DNA of 50,060 nucleotides from Candidatus Gaiellasilicea maunaloa (GCA_024330215.1 JANDLU010000018.1:1-50060), one strand, 5' to 3'. Shown: positions 22,175 to 29,946, counted from the first letter of the stretch. Translations and numbers: made by a program. The notes: generated by a model not told the origin, from the letters alone.

Positions 22175-23239
22175 ATGGCGAGCACGATTCCTGCGGAGCG
22201 CGGTCTCCGGCGTGTGATCGGGGACGACGCGAGCATCCCGGACGGTGAGGTGGACGGGCTCGACGACGAAGGCCTGCTCGAGCTCTACCGCTCGCTCGTC
22301 CTGCTTCGCACGTACGACGAGCGCTCGGTCATCTATCACCGGCAGGGCCGGATCGGGACGTATGCGATCTACTGGGGCCACGAGGCGATGCAGGCCGGCT
22401 CGTTCCACGCGCTCGCCGACGACGACTGGATCTTCCCGAGCTACCGCGAGTCGGCGATCGGGCTCCTGCGGGGGATGCCACCCGCGACGATCCTCTCCTG
22501 GTGGCGCGGCCATCCGGCCGGCTGGTGGAATCCGGCCGACTACAACGTCGCCTCGATCTGCGTCCCGATCGCGACGCATGTGCCGCACGCAGCCGGGCTT
22601 GCGTGGGGCAAGCGGCTGCGAGGCGAGGATGCCTGTGCGATCGCCTATTTCGGCGACGGTGCCACCTCCGAGGGCGCGTTCCACGAGGGCGCGAACTTCG
22701 CGGCGGTGATGCGCGCGCCGGCGATCCTGTTCTGCTCGAACAACGGCTGGGCGATCTCGACGCCCGTCTCGGCCCAGACGCGCGCGCAGACGCTTGCGGA
22801 CAAGGCGATCGGCTACGGGATCCCGAGCGCGCGGGTGGACGGAGGCGACGTACTGGCCGTCTACGAGGCGACGCGGGCTGCCGTGGCGCGAGCACGCGCC
22901 GGCGAAGGGCCGACCTTCATCGAGGCGGTCACCTATCGAGCCGCGCCGCACGCGACGGCAGACGATCCGAGCGCCTACATCGATCCGGAGCGGGTCGAGG
23001 AGGCGCGGGCAAACGAGTGCCTCGGCCGTTACGAGCGCTATCTTCGCCGACACGGCCTGCTCGACGCCGAGCTCGAGCAGCAGCTCAAGGCCGAGGCGGC
23101 CGATGTCATGCGCGCCGGGATCGCGGCGGCCGAGGCGGAGCCGAAGCCGGACCTGGGCCTCCTCTTCGAGCACGCCCTCGTCGACCCGCCCGCTTCGTTT
23201 CAGACCGACCTCGCCGAGTTGAGGCGAATCCTTGGCTGA
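22175..23239 (+). CDS. 2-oxoacid dehydrogenase E1 component, alpha subunit
   Basis: ThDP-dependent decarboxylation step of a pyruvate or branched-chain 2-oxoacid dehydrogenase complex. 354 residues from ATG 22175. ThDP/Mg motif GDGATSEGAFHEGANFAAVMRAP and the CSNNGWAIST block near residue 185 are intact; the regulatory-loop region YRAAPHATADDPSAY matches the branched-chain/actinobacterial type. Length and the STPVSAQT segment look more like branched-chain (BkdA) than E. coli-type enzymes, but pyruvate cannot be ruled out. The stop overlaps the TTG start of the beta subunit. E2 lies 5 kb downstream; no E3 is present. Confidence 0.9.
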   Translation: MASTIPAERGLRRVIGDDASIPDGEVDGLDDEGLLELYRSLVLLRTYDERSVIYHRQGRIGTYAIYWGHEAMQAGSFHALADDDWIFPSYRESAIGLLRGMPPATILSWWRGHPAGWWNPADYNVASICVPIATHVPHAAGLAWGKRLRGEDACAIAYFGDGATSEGAFHEGANFAAVMRAPAILFCSNNGWAISTPVSAQTRAQTLADKAIGYGIPSARVDGGDVLAVYEATRAAVARARAGEGPTFIEAVTYRAAPHATADDPSAYIDPERVEEARANECLGRYERYLRRHGLLDAELEQQLKAEAADVMRAGIAAAEAEPKPDLGLLFEHALVDPPASFQTDLAELRRILG

Positions 23240-24206
23240 GCGATTTCTCGTCGAAGCCGTGAACGACGCGCTCCACGTCGAGATGGAGCGCGACGCCGAC
23301 GTGCTGTTGCTCGGGGAGGACGTCGGCCGCGCCGGCGGCGTCTTCCGTGCGACCGCCGGCCTCCGTGACCGCTTCGGCGCCGATCGTTGCGTTGACACGC
23401 CGCTTGCAGAGGCGGGCATCTTGGGCTCGGCGGTCGGGCTCTGCATGGCCGGCTTCCGTCCGGTCTGCGAGATGCAGTACGACGCCTTCTCCTACCCGTG
23501 CCTCGACCAGCTGATCACGCATGTCGGCCGCTACCGGTGGCGCACCGGGGGCACGATGACCTTTCCACTCACGATCCGGATGCCCTACGGCGGTGGCGTC
23601 CGCGCGCCCGAGCTCCACGACGACTCGCCGGAGACCTACTACGTGCACACGCCCGGGGTCAAGGTCGCGATCCCCTCGACGCCCGCCGACGCGAAGGGGT
23701 TGCTGGCTGCGGCGATTCGCGACCCGGATCCGGTGGTCGTCCTCGAGCCGAAGCTCGTCTACCGGACGGAGCGCGGAGAGGTGCCCGACGGCGAGCACGT
23801 CGTCCCGCTCGGGAAGGCGCGGCTCGCCCGTGAGGGCGGCGATCTCACGATCGTGGCGTATGGAGCCATGGTGCCGGTCGCAGAACGGGCAGCAGACGCG
23901 CTTGCATCTAAAGCGGATATCGAGGTACTCGATATCCGCTCGCTGAAGCCTCTCGACGAGGAGGCGCTGCTCGCGTCGGCGTCGAAGACCGGTCGCGTCG
24001 TGCTCGTGCAGGAGGCGGCGCGCACGTGCGGCTACGCCGCCGAGCTCGCGGCGATCCTGGCCGAGAAGGCGATCCTCGACCTGCGCGGGCCGGTGCTTCG
24101 CGTGACCGGCTACGACGTCCCGTACCCGTACTGGTCGATCGAGGACGCGTACATGCCGTCGGCGGCGAGAGTTGTGGACGCGGCCCGGCGCCTGCTCGCA
24201 TTCTGA
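23232..24206 (+). CDS. 2-oxoacid dehydrogenase E1 component, beta subunit
   Basis: Partner of the alpha subunit in the alpha2beta2 E1 heterotetramer. 324 residues: LGEDVGRAGGVFRATAGL near residue 27, DTPLAEAGILGSAVGLCMAG near residue 56 and the transketolase C-terminal domain from ~residue 200 with KTGRVVLVQEAARTCG. TTG start overlapping the alpha stop. A perfect 13-bp inverted repeat (23912-23940) lies inside the reading frame at residues ~228-236, in a locally AT-richer stretch; it does not break the frame. Confidence 0.92.
   Translation: MAERFLVEAVNDALHVEMERDADVLLLGEDVGRAGGVFRATAGLRDRFGADRCVDTPLAEAGILGSAVGLCMAGFRPVCEMQYDAFSYPCLDQLITHVGRYRWRTGGTMTFPLTIRMPYGGGVRAPELHDDSPETYYVHTPGVKVAIPSTPADAKGLLAAAIRDPDPVVVLEPKLVYRTERGEVPDGEHVVPLGKARLAREGGDLTIVAYGAMVPVAERAADALASKADIEVLDIRSLKPLDEEALLASASKTGRVVLVQEAARTCGYAAELAAILAEKAILDLRGPVLRVTGYDVPYPYWSIEDAYMPSAARVVDAARRLLAF
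23912..23940. repeat. Perfect 13-bp inverted repeat inside the E1 beta gene
   Basis: AGCGGATATCGAG-GTA-CTCGATATCCGCT. The codons here (TCT, AAA, GAT) are less GC-rich than those around them. Its sequence is unrelated to the TTGTGTTG family. Confidence 0.7.
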
Positions 24207-24589
24207 GCGGGCGCCTGCGGCTCTGGCTGGAGCGGGGCGAACGCGGCTTTCGGCTCCGCGACGCGGCGACGGGGGAACCTGTGCGCTGGGAGGATCCGCG
24301 AATCCGGGTCGTGCCCGTTGCCGGTGTCTCCTACCGGATCGAAGCGCTCGACGACGCTGACTTCGATCCCGGTCGGCTGCTGGCGCTCGTCCATGAGCCG
24401 GACAACGAGCATGATCCGAGCGCGGTCGGAATCTGGAACGAGGCGCAAACCGTGCAGCTCGGGTACGTGCCGGCAGCGATCGCCCCGGAGCTTCGCGGTG
24501 ACGAGCAGGCCGTCTCGCTCTGGCGCGTCGACGGCGGCCTGCGCGTGCTCATCGTGCCGGCGAGCGCCTGGATCGGGACGCCTCGATAG
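24203..24589 (+). CDS. HIRAN-domain protein
   Basis: About 128 residues. The C-terminal two thirds match the HIRAN domain: VVPVAGVSYRIEAL, a DFDPGRLLALVHEPDNEHDPSAVGIWN core and VQLGYVPAAIAPEL. HIRAN domains are thought to bind DNA ends or stalled forks; in bacteria they often stand alone. Start is uncertain: CTG 24203 overlaps the E1 beta stop (CTGA) and the next codons look like family sequence; GTG 24281 is the first normal start but would cut the N-terminal ~26 residues; an in-frame ATG at 24026 lies inside E1 beta. It overlaps the 3' end of the convergent DUF4242 gene. Confidence 0.72.
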   Translation: MSGRLRLWLERGERGFRLRDAATGEPVRWEDPRIRVVPVAGVSYRIEALDDADFDPGRLLALVHEPDNEHDPSAVGIWNEAQTVQLGYVPAAIAPELRGDEQAVSLWRVDGGLRVLIVPASAWIGTPR

Positions 24590-24833
24590 CCGGGACGATG
24601 CGCGCGTGCCCGAGTCGGGCGCGGCGGCAGACGACGGCGACGGCATCGGCGGAATCAGCCTCGAACAGGTGAAAGCACGTCTCGTCGTCCGGGAGGAAGG
24701 TCGTGCGGACGTAGCGGATCGGCGTGCCCTCGCGGAAGAGCTCGTCCGCTGCGGCCCGCGCGCGGCGCCCGGCGGCGTCTGCCTCGTCGGGCAGTGATCG
24801 CGGCAGGTACGCCTCGACGAGATAGCTCGGCAC
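24549..24833 (-). CDS. DUF4242 (SCO4226-like) family protein
   Basis: 94 residues with the DUF4242 pattern: PSYLVEAYLPRSL start, central IRYVRTTFLPDDETCFHLFEADSADAV and a hydrophobic C-terminal helix. The Streptomyces homologue is described as a nickel-binding ferredoxin-like protein; metal binding here is not shown. GTG start fixed by a strong GGAGGTG RBS 5 nt upstream. It converges on the HIRAN gene with a 41-bp overlap of the 3' ends. Confidence 0.75.
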   Translation of the reverse strand: MPSYLVEAYLPRSLPDEADAAGRRARAAADELFREGTPIRYVRTTFLPDDETCFHLFEADSADAVAVVCRRARLGHARIVPAIEASRSRRSPAR

Positions 24834-24847
24834 GCTGACACCTCCGG

Positions 24848-24876
24848 CGGAGGGTGAGCAGATCGCCCACCCTCCG
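24848..24876 (-). terminator. Terminator hairpin after the secreted cupin gene
   Basis: 9-bp stem CGGAGGGTG / CACCCTCCG with an 11-nt loop, 10 bp beyond the stop of the minus-strand cupin gene. Its far arm lies just before the DUF4242 RBS. Confidence 0.6.
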
Positions 24877-24885
24877 TCTCTCCGC

Positions 24886-25371
24886 TCAGAACGGGCAGTT
24901 GCCGGGGCTCGGCTGATCGATCCGCCTGACCGCGCCCGCCGGCACGAGCGAGGTCACGTAGACGACCGTCTCGACGGTGCCTTCGTTCCGGACGAGGTGG
25001 ACGTCGCCGCCCTGGTCGACGAATCCCGACCCCGCCTCGACGAGCTGCGGCGTGCAGTGGGGATCGTCGCCCCTGTAGACGCTCAACGCGCCGGACTTGA
25101 CGATCAGGAGGCTCGGCCCGGGATGCGAGTGCCAGCCGAACGTCCCTCCGGGTGCGATCCTGTTCTCCAGGACATGCAGGTCCGAGGGGCCGTTCGCCCT
25201 GATCTTGGCCGACCAGTGCCCGGTCGTCGCCCGCGCGTCGATCTCGTCGAAGCGCCCGACGGCGAAGACCGTGCTGGTCACGCCCGAGGCGGGTGTCGCG
25301 AGCACCGAGCCGGCGTACACGGAGCCGCCGACGGCCGCGACCAGGACCAACAGGTAGAAACGCGTCTTCAC
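24886..25371 (-). CDS. Secreted cupin-domain protein
   Basis: 161 residues. An N-terminal signal or anchor (KTRFYLLVLVAAVGGSVYAGSVLA) with likely cleavage after ATPA; then a single cupin domain with the first metal motif GGTFGWHSHPGPSLLIVKSGALSVY (two His) and the second motif reading GSGFVDQGGDVHLVRNEG. Extracytoplasmic; ligand unknown. GTG start with an AAAGGAG RBS. The leader contains long inverted repeats that could fold over this RBS. It lies 75 bp after the LuxR-type regulator, which could control it. Confidence 0.78.
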   Translation of the reverse strand: MKTRFYLLVLVAAVGGSVYAGSVLATPASGVTSTVFAVGRFDEIDARATTGHWSAKIRANGPSDLHVLENRIAPGGTFGWHSHPGPSLLIVKSGALSVYRGDDPHCTPQLVEAGSGFVDQGGDVHLVRNEGTVETVVYVTSLVPAGAVRRIDQPSPGNCPF

Positions 25372-25382
25372 TAGCGCACTCT

Positions 25383-25438
25383 CCTTTCGCCTGCGATGGA
25401 TCGGGACAACGTCCGCCAGCGCGCCGATCGGCGAAAGG
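25383..25438 (-). promoter_or_regulatory. Nested inverted repeats able to mask the cupin RBS
   Basis: On the minus strand, CCTTTCGCC pairs with GGCGAAAGG, and immediately inside it GATCGG pairs with CCGATC, leaving a 7-nt bulge on one side; GGAC-GTT-GTCC can close the centre. The second GGCGAAAGG contains the A/G-rich start of the AAAGGAG RBS of the cupin gene. It is a candidate cis-regulatory leader. Confidence 0.45.
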
Positions 25439-25446
25439 TGGAAACC

Positions 25447-27513
25447 TCAGGTCTTTGCGGCGAGCAGGTGCGCGAGCTCGGAGCGGGAGCGGACGCCGAG
25501 CTTGCTGTAGACGCGCGTCAGCGCGGCTTCGACGGTGCGCTCGGCGACGAAGAGCGCGGCCGCGACCTCGCGGTTCGTGCGGCCCTCGCCGACGAGCGCG
25601 GCGATCCGCTGCTCGGCTTCGGTCAGCTCGCCGCGCGAGGGCGCGCGGCCGCCGATCCGCGCCAGCTCGGCGCGGGCCTGCTCCGCCCAGAGTGGGGCGC
25701 CGAGCGTCTCGAAGCGCGCGAGCGCGTCTTCGAGCGTCGCGCGGGCAGCGCCGCGGCGCTTCGCCCGCCGCTGCGTCCGGCCGAGGGCGAGCAGCGTGCG
25801 TGCGTGCTGGAACGGATCCGTCGTGCGTGCGTGCTCGGCGAGCGCGCGCTCGAAGCTCGTGAACGCGCCCTCGAGGTCGCCCCGCGCAGCGAGCAGGAGG
25901 CCGCGGCAGCGCGCGAGGATCGCGAGCGCCCAGGAGCGGTCGAGTTTCCGCGAGCGTTCCTCCCACGTGAGCAGCCTCTGCTCCGCGTCGTCGAGCCTGC
26001 CCACGGCGATGAGCGCCTCGAGCGTGTCCGCGAGCTCCAGGCGGTGGCCGGGCTCGAGCAGTTGGACGTCGTCGCGGATCTCCCAGGCGCGCTCGAGGTA
26101 CTCGAGCGCTGCGGCTGCGTCTCCCAACGAGAGCTCGATGCAGCCGAGCACGCAGCGATGACCCGACTGGGCAATGCGAACGCCGTCCGCCTCCGCGAGG
26201 GCGAGCGCACGCTCCGACCGATCTCGAGCATCCCCGATCCGGCCCTGGTGCGCTGCGATCATCGCTGCGGGCAACTCCATGACGGGCTGCAAGCCGCCGC
26301 GACCAAAGTGCTCGCGGAGCGTGAGCGAGTCGGCTGCGTGGCGGGCCGCCAGCTCCCAGTTTCCCGCGCGCCACTCGAGGATGCTCAGCAACCACAGCGC
26401 TTGTGCCTGCTCAGGATCATCTCGAGCGTTCAGGGCCTCACGCGATTCTTCGAGGAGGATCCGGGCGCGCTCCAGCTCACCCGACCAGACGAGCTGGAAG
26501 GCGAAGCTCCATGTCGCGGCGCCGGTCAGCGGCCACTGCGGCAGCGACCTCTCGAGAGCGAGCGCCTCGGCCATCCGCTCGTGCGGAATGCCTCGCCCGT
26601 TGCTGAAGTGGAGCAGGCCGAACGCCGCCAGGGCGTTGCTCCGGAGCGCGGCGACGTCGACTCGTGATGCAGCCTGGACGGCCAGCTCGGCGTGGACGAG
26701 GCCGCGACTACGGTCTTCCGTTTCCGAGACGGCGTCGGCGAGGCTGAGCTGGATCTCCGCCACGAGCGCGTCGTCGCCTCCGGCCTCGGCGAGCGCCTCG
26801 TGATAGAGGGCGACTGCTTCGCGCGGGCCGACGACCACAGACACCGTGCGGGCCAGGCGGCTCAGAACCGCGGCCCGCGCAGCTCCCTGCGGCGCCGTCG
26901 TGCACGCCTGCTCGAGCTGGGCGATCGCGAGGCGGCCGTCGCCTTCCTCGCGGTGCCTATCGGCGCAGTCGAGGACGCGCCTGCGCAGGTCTTCGACATC
27001 CGCGGGAGGTGTGAGCCGGACGGCCAGCTCGGCCAGCTCGGCGGCGGCAGCGGCCGCTCCTCGTGCGTGCACGTTCTCTGACGCCTCCTCGACGACGGCG
27101 GCGATCTCGGGATCCGGCATGGCCGTAGCGAGAGCGAGTTGGCGGGCTCGCTCCTCGGCGGTCGGGACGATGGTCGCGAGCAGCGCGTGCAGCAACCGTC
27201 GGCGTCGAGGCGTCTGACGCGTGGCGACTGCCGAGCCGAGCAGCGGATGGGTGAAGCGCAGGCGCTCTCCGTCCAGCTCGAGGATCCGCGCAGCGAGGGT
27301 CTCGGCCAGACCGGCATCGACACGGCGACCGACGGCGGATTCCACGAGAGCCACGGTCGGATCGGCGAGCGCCGCGACAGCGCGCGCGACCTCGAGCGCA
27401 GCCGCACCGAGGTTGTCGAGGCGCGCGCGCACCAGCCCATCGAGGTCCGGCGTGGTAGGCAGCGCCTCGCCGGGAGCGAGCGCCCCGCCTTTTGCGCTGG
27501 AGTGGGCTTGCAA
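25447..27513 (-). CDS. LuxR-family large ATPase regulator, 3' part (frameshifted)
   Basis: C-terminal ~685 residues of a LAL-type (large ATP-binding) LuxR regulator: the helical, TPR-like middle region and a C-terminal HTH domain (ELTEAEQRIAALVGEGRTNREVAAALF, VYSKLGVRSRSELAHLL). Together with the 5' part the whole gene spans 2773 nt, which is 924 codons plus one base. The TTG at 27513 that opens this frame has no RBS and is probably not a real start. It ends 75 bp before the cupin gene in the same direction. Confidence 0.82.
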   Translation of the reverse strand: MQAHSSAKGGALAPGEALPTTPDLDGLVRARLDNLGAAALEVARAVAALADPTVALVESAVGRRVDAGLAETLAARILELDGERLRFTHPLLGSAVATRQTPRRRRLLHALLATIVPTAEERARQLALATAMPDPEIAAVVEEASENVHARGAAAAAAELAELAVRLTPPADVEDLRRRVLDCADRHREEGDGRLAIAQLEQACTTAPQGAARAAVLSRLARTVSVVVGPREAVALYHEALAEAGGDDALVAEIQLSLADAVSETEDRSRGLVHAELAVQAASRVDVAALRSNALAAFGLLHFSNGRGIPHERMAEALALERSLPQWPLTGAATWSFAFQLVWSGELERARILLEESREALNARDDPEQAQALWLLSILEWRAGNWELAARHAADSLTLREHFGRGGLQPVMELPAAMIAAHQGRIGDARDRSERALALAEADGVRIAQSGHRCVLGCIELSLGDAAAALEYLERAWEIRDDVQLLEPGHRLELADTLEALIAVGRLDDAEQRLLTWEERSRKLDRSWALAILARCRGLLLAARGDLEGAFTSFERALAEHARTTDPFQHARTLLALGRTQRRAKRRGAARATLEDALARFETLGAPLWAEQARAELARIGGRAPSRGELTEAEQRIAALVGEGRTNREVAAALFVAERTVEAALTRVYSKLGVRSRSELAHLLAAKT

Positions 27514-28219
27514 GCTCGAGCGCGAAGAAGGGGTTGCCGCCCGAGGTCTCCCAGATCTTGATCAGCGTCGGTCGGGGGAAGGTCGCTTCGAGCCGCGTGC
27601 GCAGCAGCTCGTGGGTGGCACCGACGCTCAGGCCGGCGACTGCGATCGTCTGAAGTCGATCAGACGGCACGGCGCGGCGAAGCCATGACGGTGGCTCGCC
27701 GTGAACAGCGAGCAGGGCGGCGACCGGCTCGCGATCGTCCAGCCGGGGAAGCGCGAAACGAAGCGTTGCGAGCGACGCAGCGTCGAGCCACTGCACGTCG
27801 TCCACCGCAACGCACAGCGGACTGTCGGCGGCGAGGAGTCGCAGTACGCCGAGGAACGACGCGGCGACCGCGCGCTCGTCCGCCCGGCCCTCGGACTCGC
27901 CGAGCAGCAGCGCGACCTCGAGCGCGCGCCGCTGGATCGGCGGCAGCTCCGGAACCACGTACTCGACCACGCCGCCGAGCAGGTCGGTCAGCCCGGCAAA
28001 CGAGAACCGCGTCTCCGCCTCCGACGGCCGGCTGGAGAGGATCCGATAGCCGCGCTCGCGCGCAGTGTCTAGCCCGGCGAGCCAGAGCGTCGTCTTCCCG
28101 ATCCCCGCCTCGCCCGGGAGCACGGCGACGCCGGGAAGCTGCTCGGGAGCGTCGAGAAGCCGGACGATCGCTCCGAGCTCCTCTTCCCTACCGACGAGGT
28201 GCCGGGCGGTGACGGACAA
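26957..28219 (-). CDS. LuxR-family large ATPase regulator, 5' part (frameshifted)
   Basis: N-terminal ATPase half of the same LAL regulator: LVGREEELGAIVRLLD start, Walker A GEAGIGKTTLWLAGL (residue ~36), Walker B LCVAVDDVQWLDAASL (~135) and TSGGNPFFALELA (~230). True homology stops at ~residue 243; the Arg-rich tail from there to 26957 is the wrong frame. A single extra A in the AAAA run (plus strand TTTT at 27490-27493) accounts for the shift, since deleting one base gives QRKGGALAPGEALP and continues into the 3' part. Sequencing error, pseudogene and +1 frameshifting are all possible. TTG start, divergent from the E2 gene with 23 bp between. Confidence 0.8.
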   Translation of the reverse strand: MSVTARHLVGREEELGAIVRLLDAPEQLPGVAVLPGEAGIGKTTLWLAGLDTARERGYRILSSRPSEAETRFSFAGLTDLLGGVVEYVVPELPPIQRRALEVALLLGESEGRADERAVAASFLGVLRLLAADSPLCVAVDDVQWLDAASLATLRFALPRLDDREPVAALLAVHGEPPSWLRRAVPSDRLQTIAVAGLSVGATHELLRTRLEATFPRPTLIKIWETSGGNPFFALELASPLQRKRRGARSRRGAAYHAGPRWAGARAPRQPRCGCARGRARCRGARRSDRGSRGIRRRSPCRCRSGRDPRCADPRAGRRAPALHPSAARLGSRHASDASTPTVAARAARDHRPDRRGASPPTRSRYGHAGSRDRRRRRGGVRERARTRSGRCRRRAGRAGRPAHTSRGCRRPAQARPRLRR

Positions 28220-28228
28220 GCGTCTCAG

Positions 28229-28234
28229 TATCCT
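28229..28234 (+). promoter_or_regulatory. TANNNT -10 box of the E2 gene (leaderless)
   Basis: TATCCT, 8 nt before GTG 28243, in the 23-bp gap to the divergent LuxR-type regulator gene. Confidence 0.5.
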
Positions 28235-28242
28235 GCGCAGCC

Positions 28243-29349
28243 GTGGCGTACGAGTTCAAGCTTCCCGACCTCGGCGAGGGGCTCACGGAGGGCGAGATCG
28301 CACGCTGGCTCGTGGTCGAAGGGCAGGAGCTCGCCGAGGACGACCCGCTCGTCGAGATCCAGACCGACAAGACGACGGTCGAGATCCCGTCGCCGGCTGC
28401 TGGCGTGGTCGCGCGCATTCTCGTGGCCGAGGGCGACGTCGTCCCGGTCGGCACGGTGCTCGTCGTGATCGGCGACGACGTCCCAGTCCCAGCCGACGTC
28501 GAGCGAGCGCCCGCGCCCGAAGGGCTTGTGTTGAAACAACACAAGCCCTCTTCGGCTCGCGTCCAGGCGACGCCGCTCGTGCGCCGGTTGGCAGAGGAGC
28601 TCGGCGTCGATCTCGGCTCCCTGAGCGGGTCCGGGCCGAACGGCCGCATCGTCGAGGCCGACGTGCGCGGTGCCGGAAAGAGAGAGCTTGTGTTGGAACA
28701 ACACAAGCTCTTCGAACGTCGCGAGCCCGTGCGCGGGGTGCGCCGCCGGATCGTCGAGCACCTCGCCCGCGCCCACCGCGAGGTCGCGGCGGTCACGTTC
28801 GTCGAGGAATGCGACTTCACGAACGTCGAGGTCGAGCAGCTCGTGCCGCTCGCGCTGCGGGCGACCGCCGCCGCGCTGAAGGAGTTTCCCGAGCTCAACG
28901 CCCGGCTGGAGGACGACGAGCTCGTCTACCTCGAGCGCTACGACCTCGGCATCGCCGTCCAGACCGACGAGGGGCTCGTCGTGCCGGTGGTGCGCGGCTG
29001 CGACACCGCCTCGCTCGACGAGCTCTCGGCGGACGTCGCGCGGCTCGCAGAAGCGGCCCGCGCCGGCAGACTCGAGCCGGAGGAGCTGCGCGGCGGCACG
29101 TTCACGATCACGAGCGCCGGCAAGCTCGGCGGCCTGCTCGTGACGCCGCTCGTGAACCACCCCGAGGTCGGGATTCTCGGGCTCCACCGGATCGGCCCGC
29201 GCCCCGTCGTCCGCGACGGGGCGGTCGTCGTCCGCCAGGTCGGCAACGTCTCGGTCACGTTCGACCACCGTGTCGTCGACGGGGCGCGAGCGGCGGCGTT
29301 CACGCTCGAGGTGATCCGACGGATCGAGGTGGGCGGGCCCGGCGCCTGA
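28243..29349 (+). CDS. 2-oxoacid dehydrogenase E2 (dihydrolipoyl acyltransferase) with palindromes in both linkers
   Basis: Core acyltransferase of the complex served by the E1 genes at 22-24 kb. 368 residues: lipoyl domain 1-78 with lipoylated K43 in EIQTDKTTVE; linker 1; E1/E3-binding domain ~108-142 (ATPLVRRLAEELGVDLGS, GPNGRIVEADV); linker 2; catalytic domain ~160-368 with H342 and D346 in FDHRVVDGA. Both linkers contain a copy of the dispersed palindrome read in the same frame (LVLKQHK at 95-101, LVLEQHK at 149-155), so the repeats add residues without breaking the protein. Linker 1 is otherwise short. GTG start behind a TATCCT box. Confidence 0.92.
   Translation: MAYEFKLPDLGEGLTEGEIARWLVVEGQELAEDDPLVEIQTDKTTVEIPSPAAGVVARILVAEGDVVPVGTVLVVIGDDVPVPADVERAPAPEGLVLKQHKPSSARVQATPLVRRLAEELGVDLGSLSGSGPNGRIVEADVRGAGKRELVLEQHKLFERREPVRGVRRRIVEHLARAHREVAAVTFVEECDFTNVEVEQLVPLALRATAAALKEFPELNARLEDDELVYLERYDLGIAVQTDEGLVVPVVRGCDTASLDELSADVARLAEAARAGRLEPEELRGGTFTITSAGKLGGLLVTPLVNHPEVGILGLHRIGPRPVVRDGAVVVRQVGNVSVTFDHRVVDGARAAAFTLEVIRRIEVGGPGA
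28521..28549 (+). repeat. Palindromic repeat copy 4 (in frame in E2 linker 1)
   Basis: AGGGCTTGTGTTG-AAA-CAACACAAGCCCT, 13-bp arms; flanking CCGAA / TTCGG extends the potential stem past a 2-nt bulge. Encodes GLVLKQHKP. Confidence 0.9.
28683..28711 (+). repeat. Palindromic repeat copy 5 (in frame in E2 linker 2)
   Basis: AGAGCTTGTGTTG-GAA-CAACACAAGCTCT, 13-bp arms. Encodes ELVLEQHKL. Same orientation and reading frame as copy 4. Confidence 0.9.
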
Positions 29350-29362
29350 GGCCGGGCCCGCC
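29332..29362. terminator. Bidirectional terminator between E2 and the CHRD gene
   Basis: GGCGGGCCCGG / CCGGGCCCGCC, 11-bp stem with a 9-nt loop. It contains the E2 stop codon and ends 9 bp before the stop of the convergent CHRD gene. Confidence 0.7.
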
Positions 29363-29370
29363 GTCACCCG

Positions 29371-29946
29371 CTAATCGTCGTCGTCGTGGTCGTCGTTGCG
29401 ATCGTCGTCGTGATCGCCGCCGCCGCCCTTCCCCTTGCCGCCCTTCACCTGGCCGCGGATCTCTCCGCCCGGGTAGACCGTCGAGTGCACATTCGCGTAC
29501 GTCGCGCCCGCGCGGATCGCCCGGATGAGCTCGTCGATCTGTCCGGCCGCGATGCCCTGCCCGGCCGGTCCGATCACATCGGCCGCATCGATCGTCCCCT
29601 TCACCGTGCCGCCCGGTGAGGGGCAGGCCGGCTTGTCGCCGCCGCCGCAGAGAAACGCGGAGACGCCCCCGTTCGTGTGACGCTGGCCGAGGTGGATGTG
29701 GCCGGCAACCGCCGTGCCACCCTCGATGCCCGCGTAGCTGAGCTCGTACTCGATCGTGTCTTGATGATCGATCGTCGCTCGAAACTTGCCCTTCGCCGCC
29801 GTCGAGACGGACGGCACCTCGTTGTAGCCGATCAGCTTCGCGCGGACGCCCCCGCCTTTGTCGTTCTTGGCGAGCGCGAACGAGCCGCCTACGAGCGCTG
29901 CCAAGAGCGAAGCCCCGACCACTGCTGCAAACAACAGCTTCCGCAT
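29371..29946 (-). CDS. Secreted CHRD-domain protein with acidic His/Asp tail
   Basis: 191 residues. Signal peptide RKLLFAAVVGASLLAALVGGSFALA, then a CHRD domain: AKLIGYNEVPSVSTAAKG, EYELSYAGIEGGTAVAGHIHLGQ and the closing ANVHSTVYPGGEIRGQV strand. The last ~25 residues are Gly/Lys-rich, then almost only Asp and His (GDHDDDRNDDHDDDD), a possible metal-binding tail. CHRD proteins are extracytoplasmic with unclear function. ATG start with an AAGGGGGATC RBS. Alone on the minus strand between the E2 terminator and the thioredoxin-like gene. Confidence 0.88.
   Translation of the reverse strand: MRKLLFAAVVGASLLAALVGGSFALAKNDKGGGVRAKLIGYNEVPSVSTAAKGKFRATIDHQDTIEYELSYAGIEGGTAVAGHIHLGQRHTNGGVSAFLCGGGDKPACPSPGGTVKGTIDAADVIGPAGQGIAAGQIDELIRAIRAGATYANVHSTVYPGGEIRGQVKGGKGKGGGGDHDDDRNDDHDDDD

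Noticed and set aside
29400-29420. GTCGTC-type trinucleotide run as a microsatellite of interest
   Set aside because: It encodes the Asp/His tail of the CHRD protein on the minus strand, so codon repetition explains it.
28065-29528. Plus-strand 487-codon frame over the E2 gene
   Set aside because: Arg/Ala-rich shadow of E2; the E2 frame has lipoyl, E3-binding and catalytic motifs.
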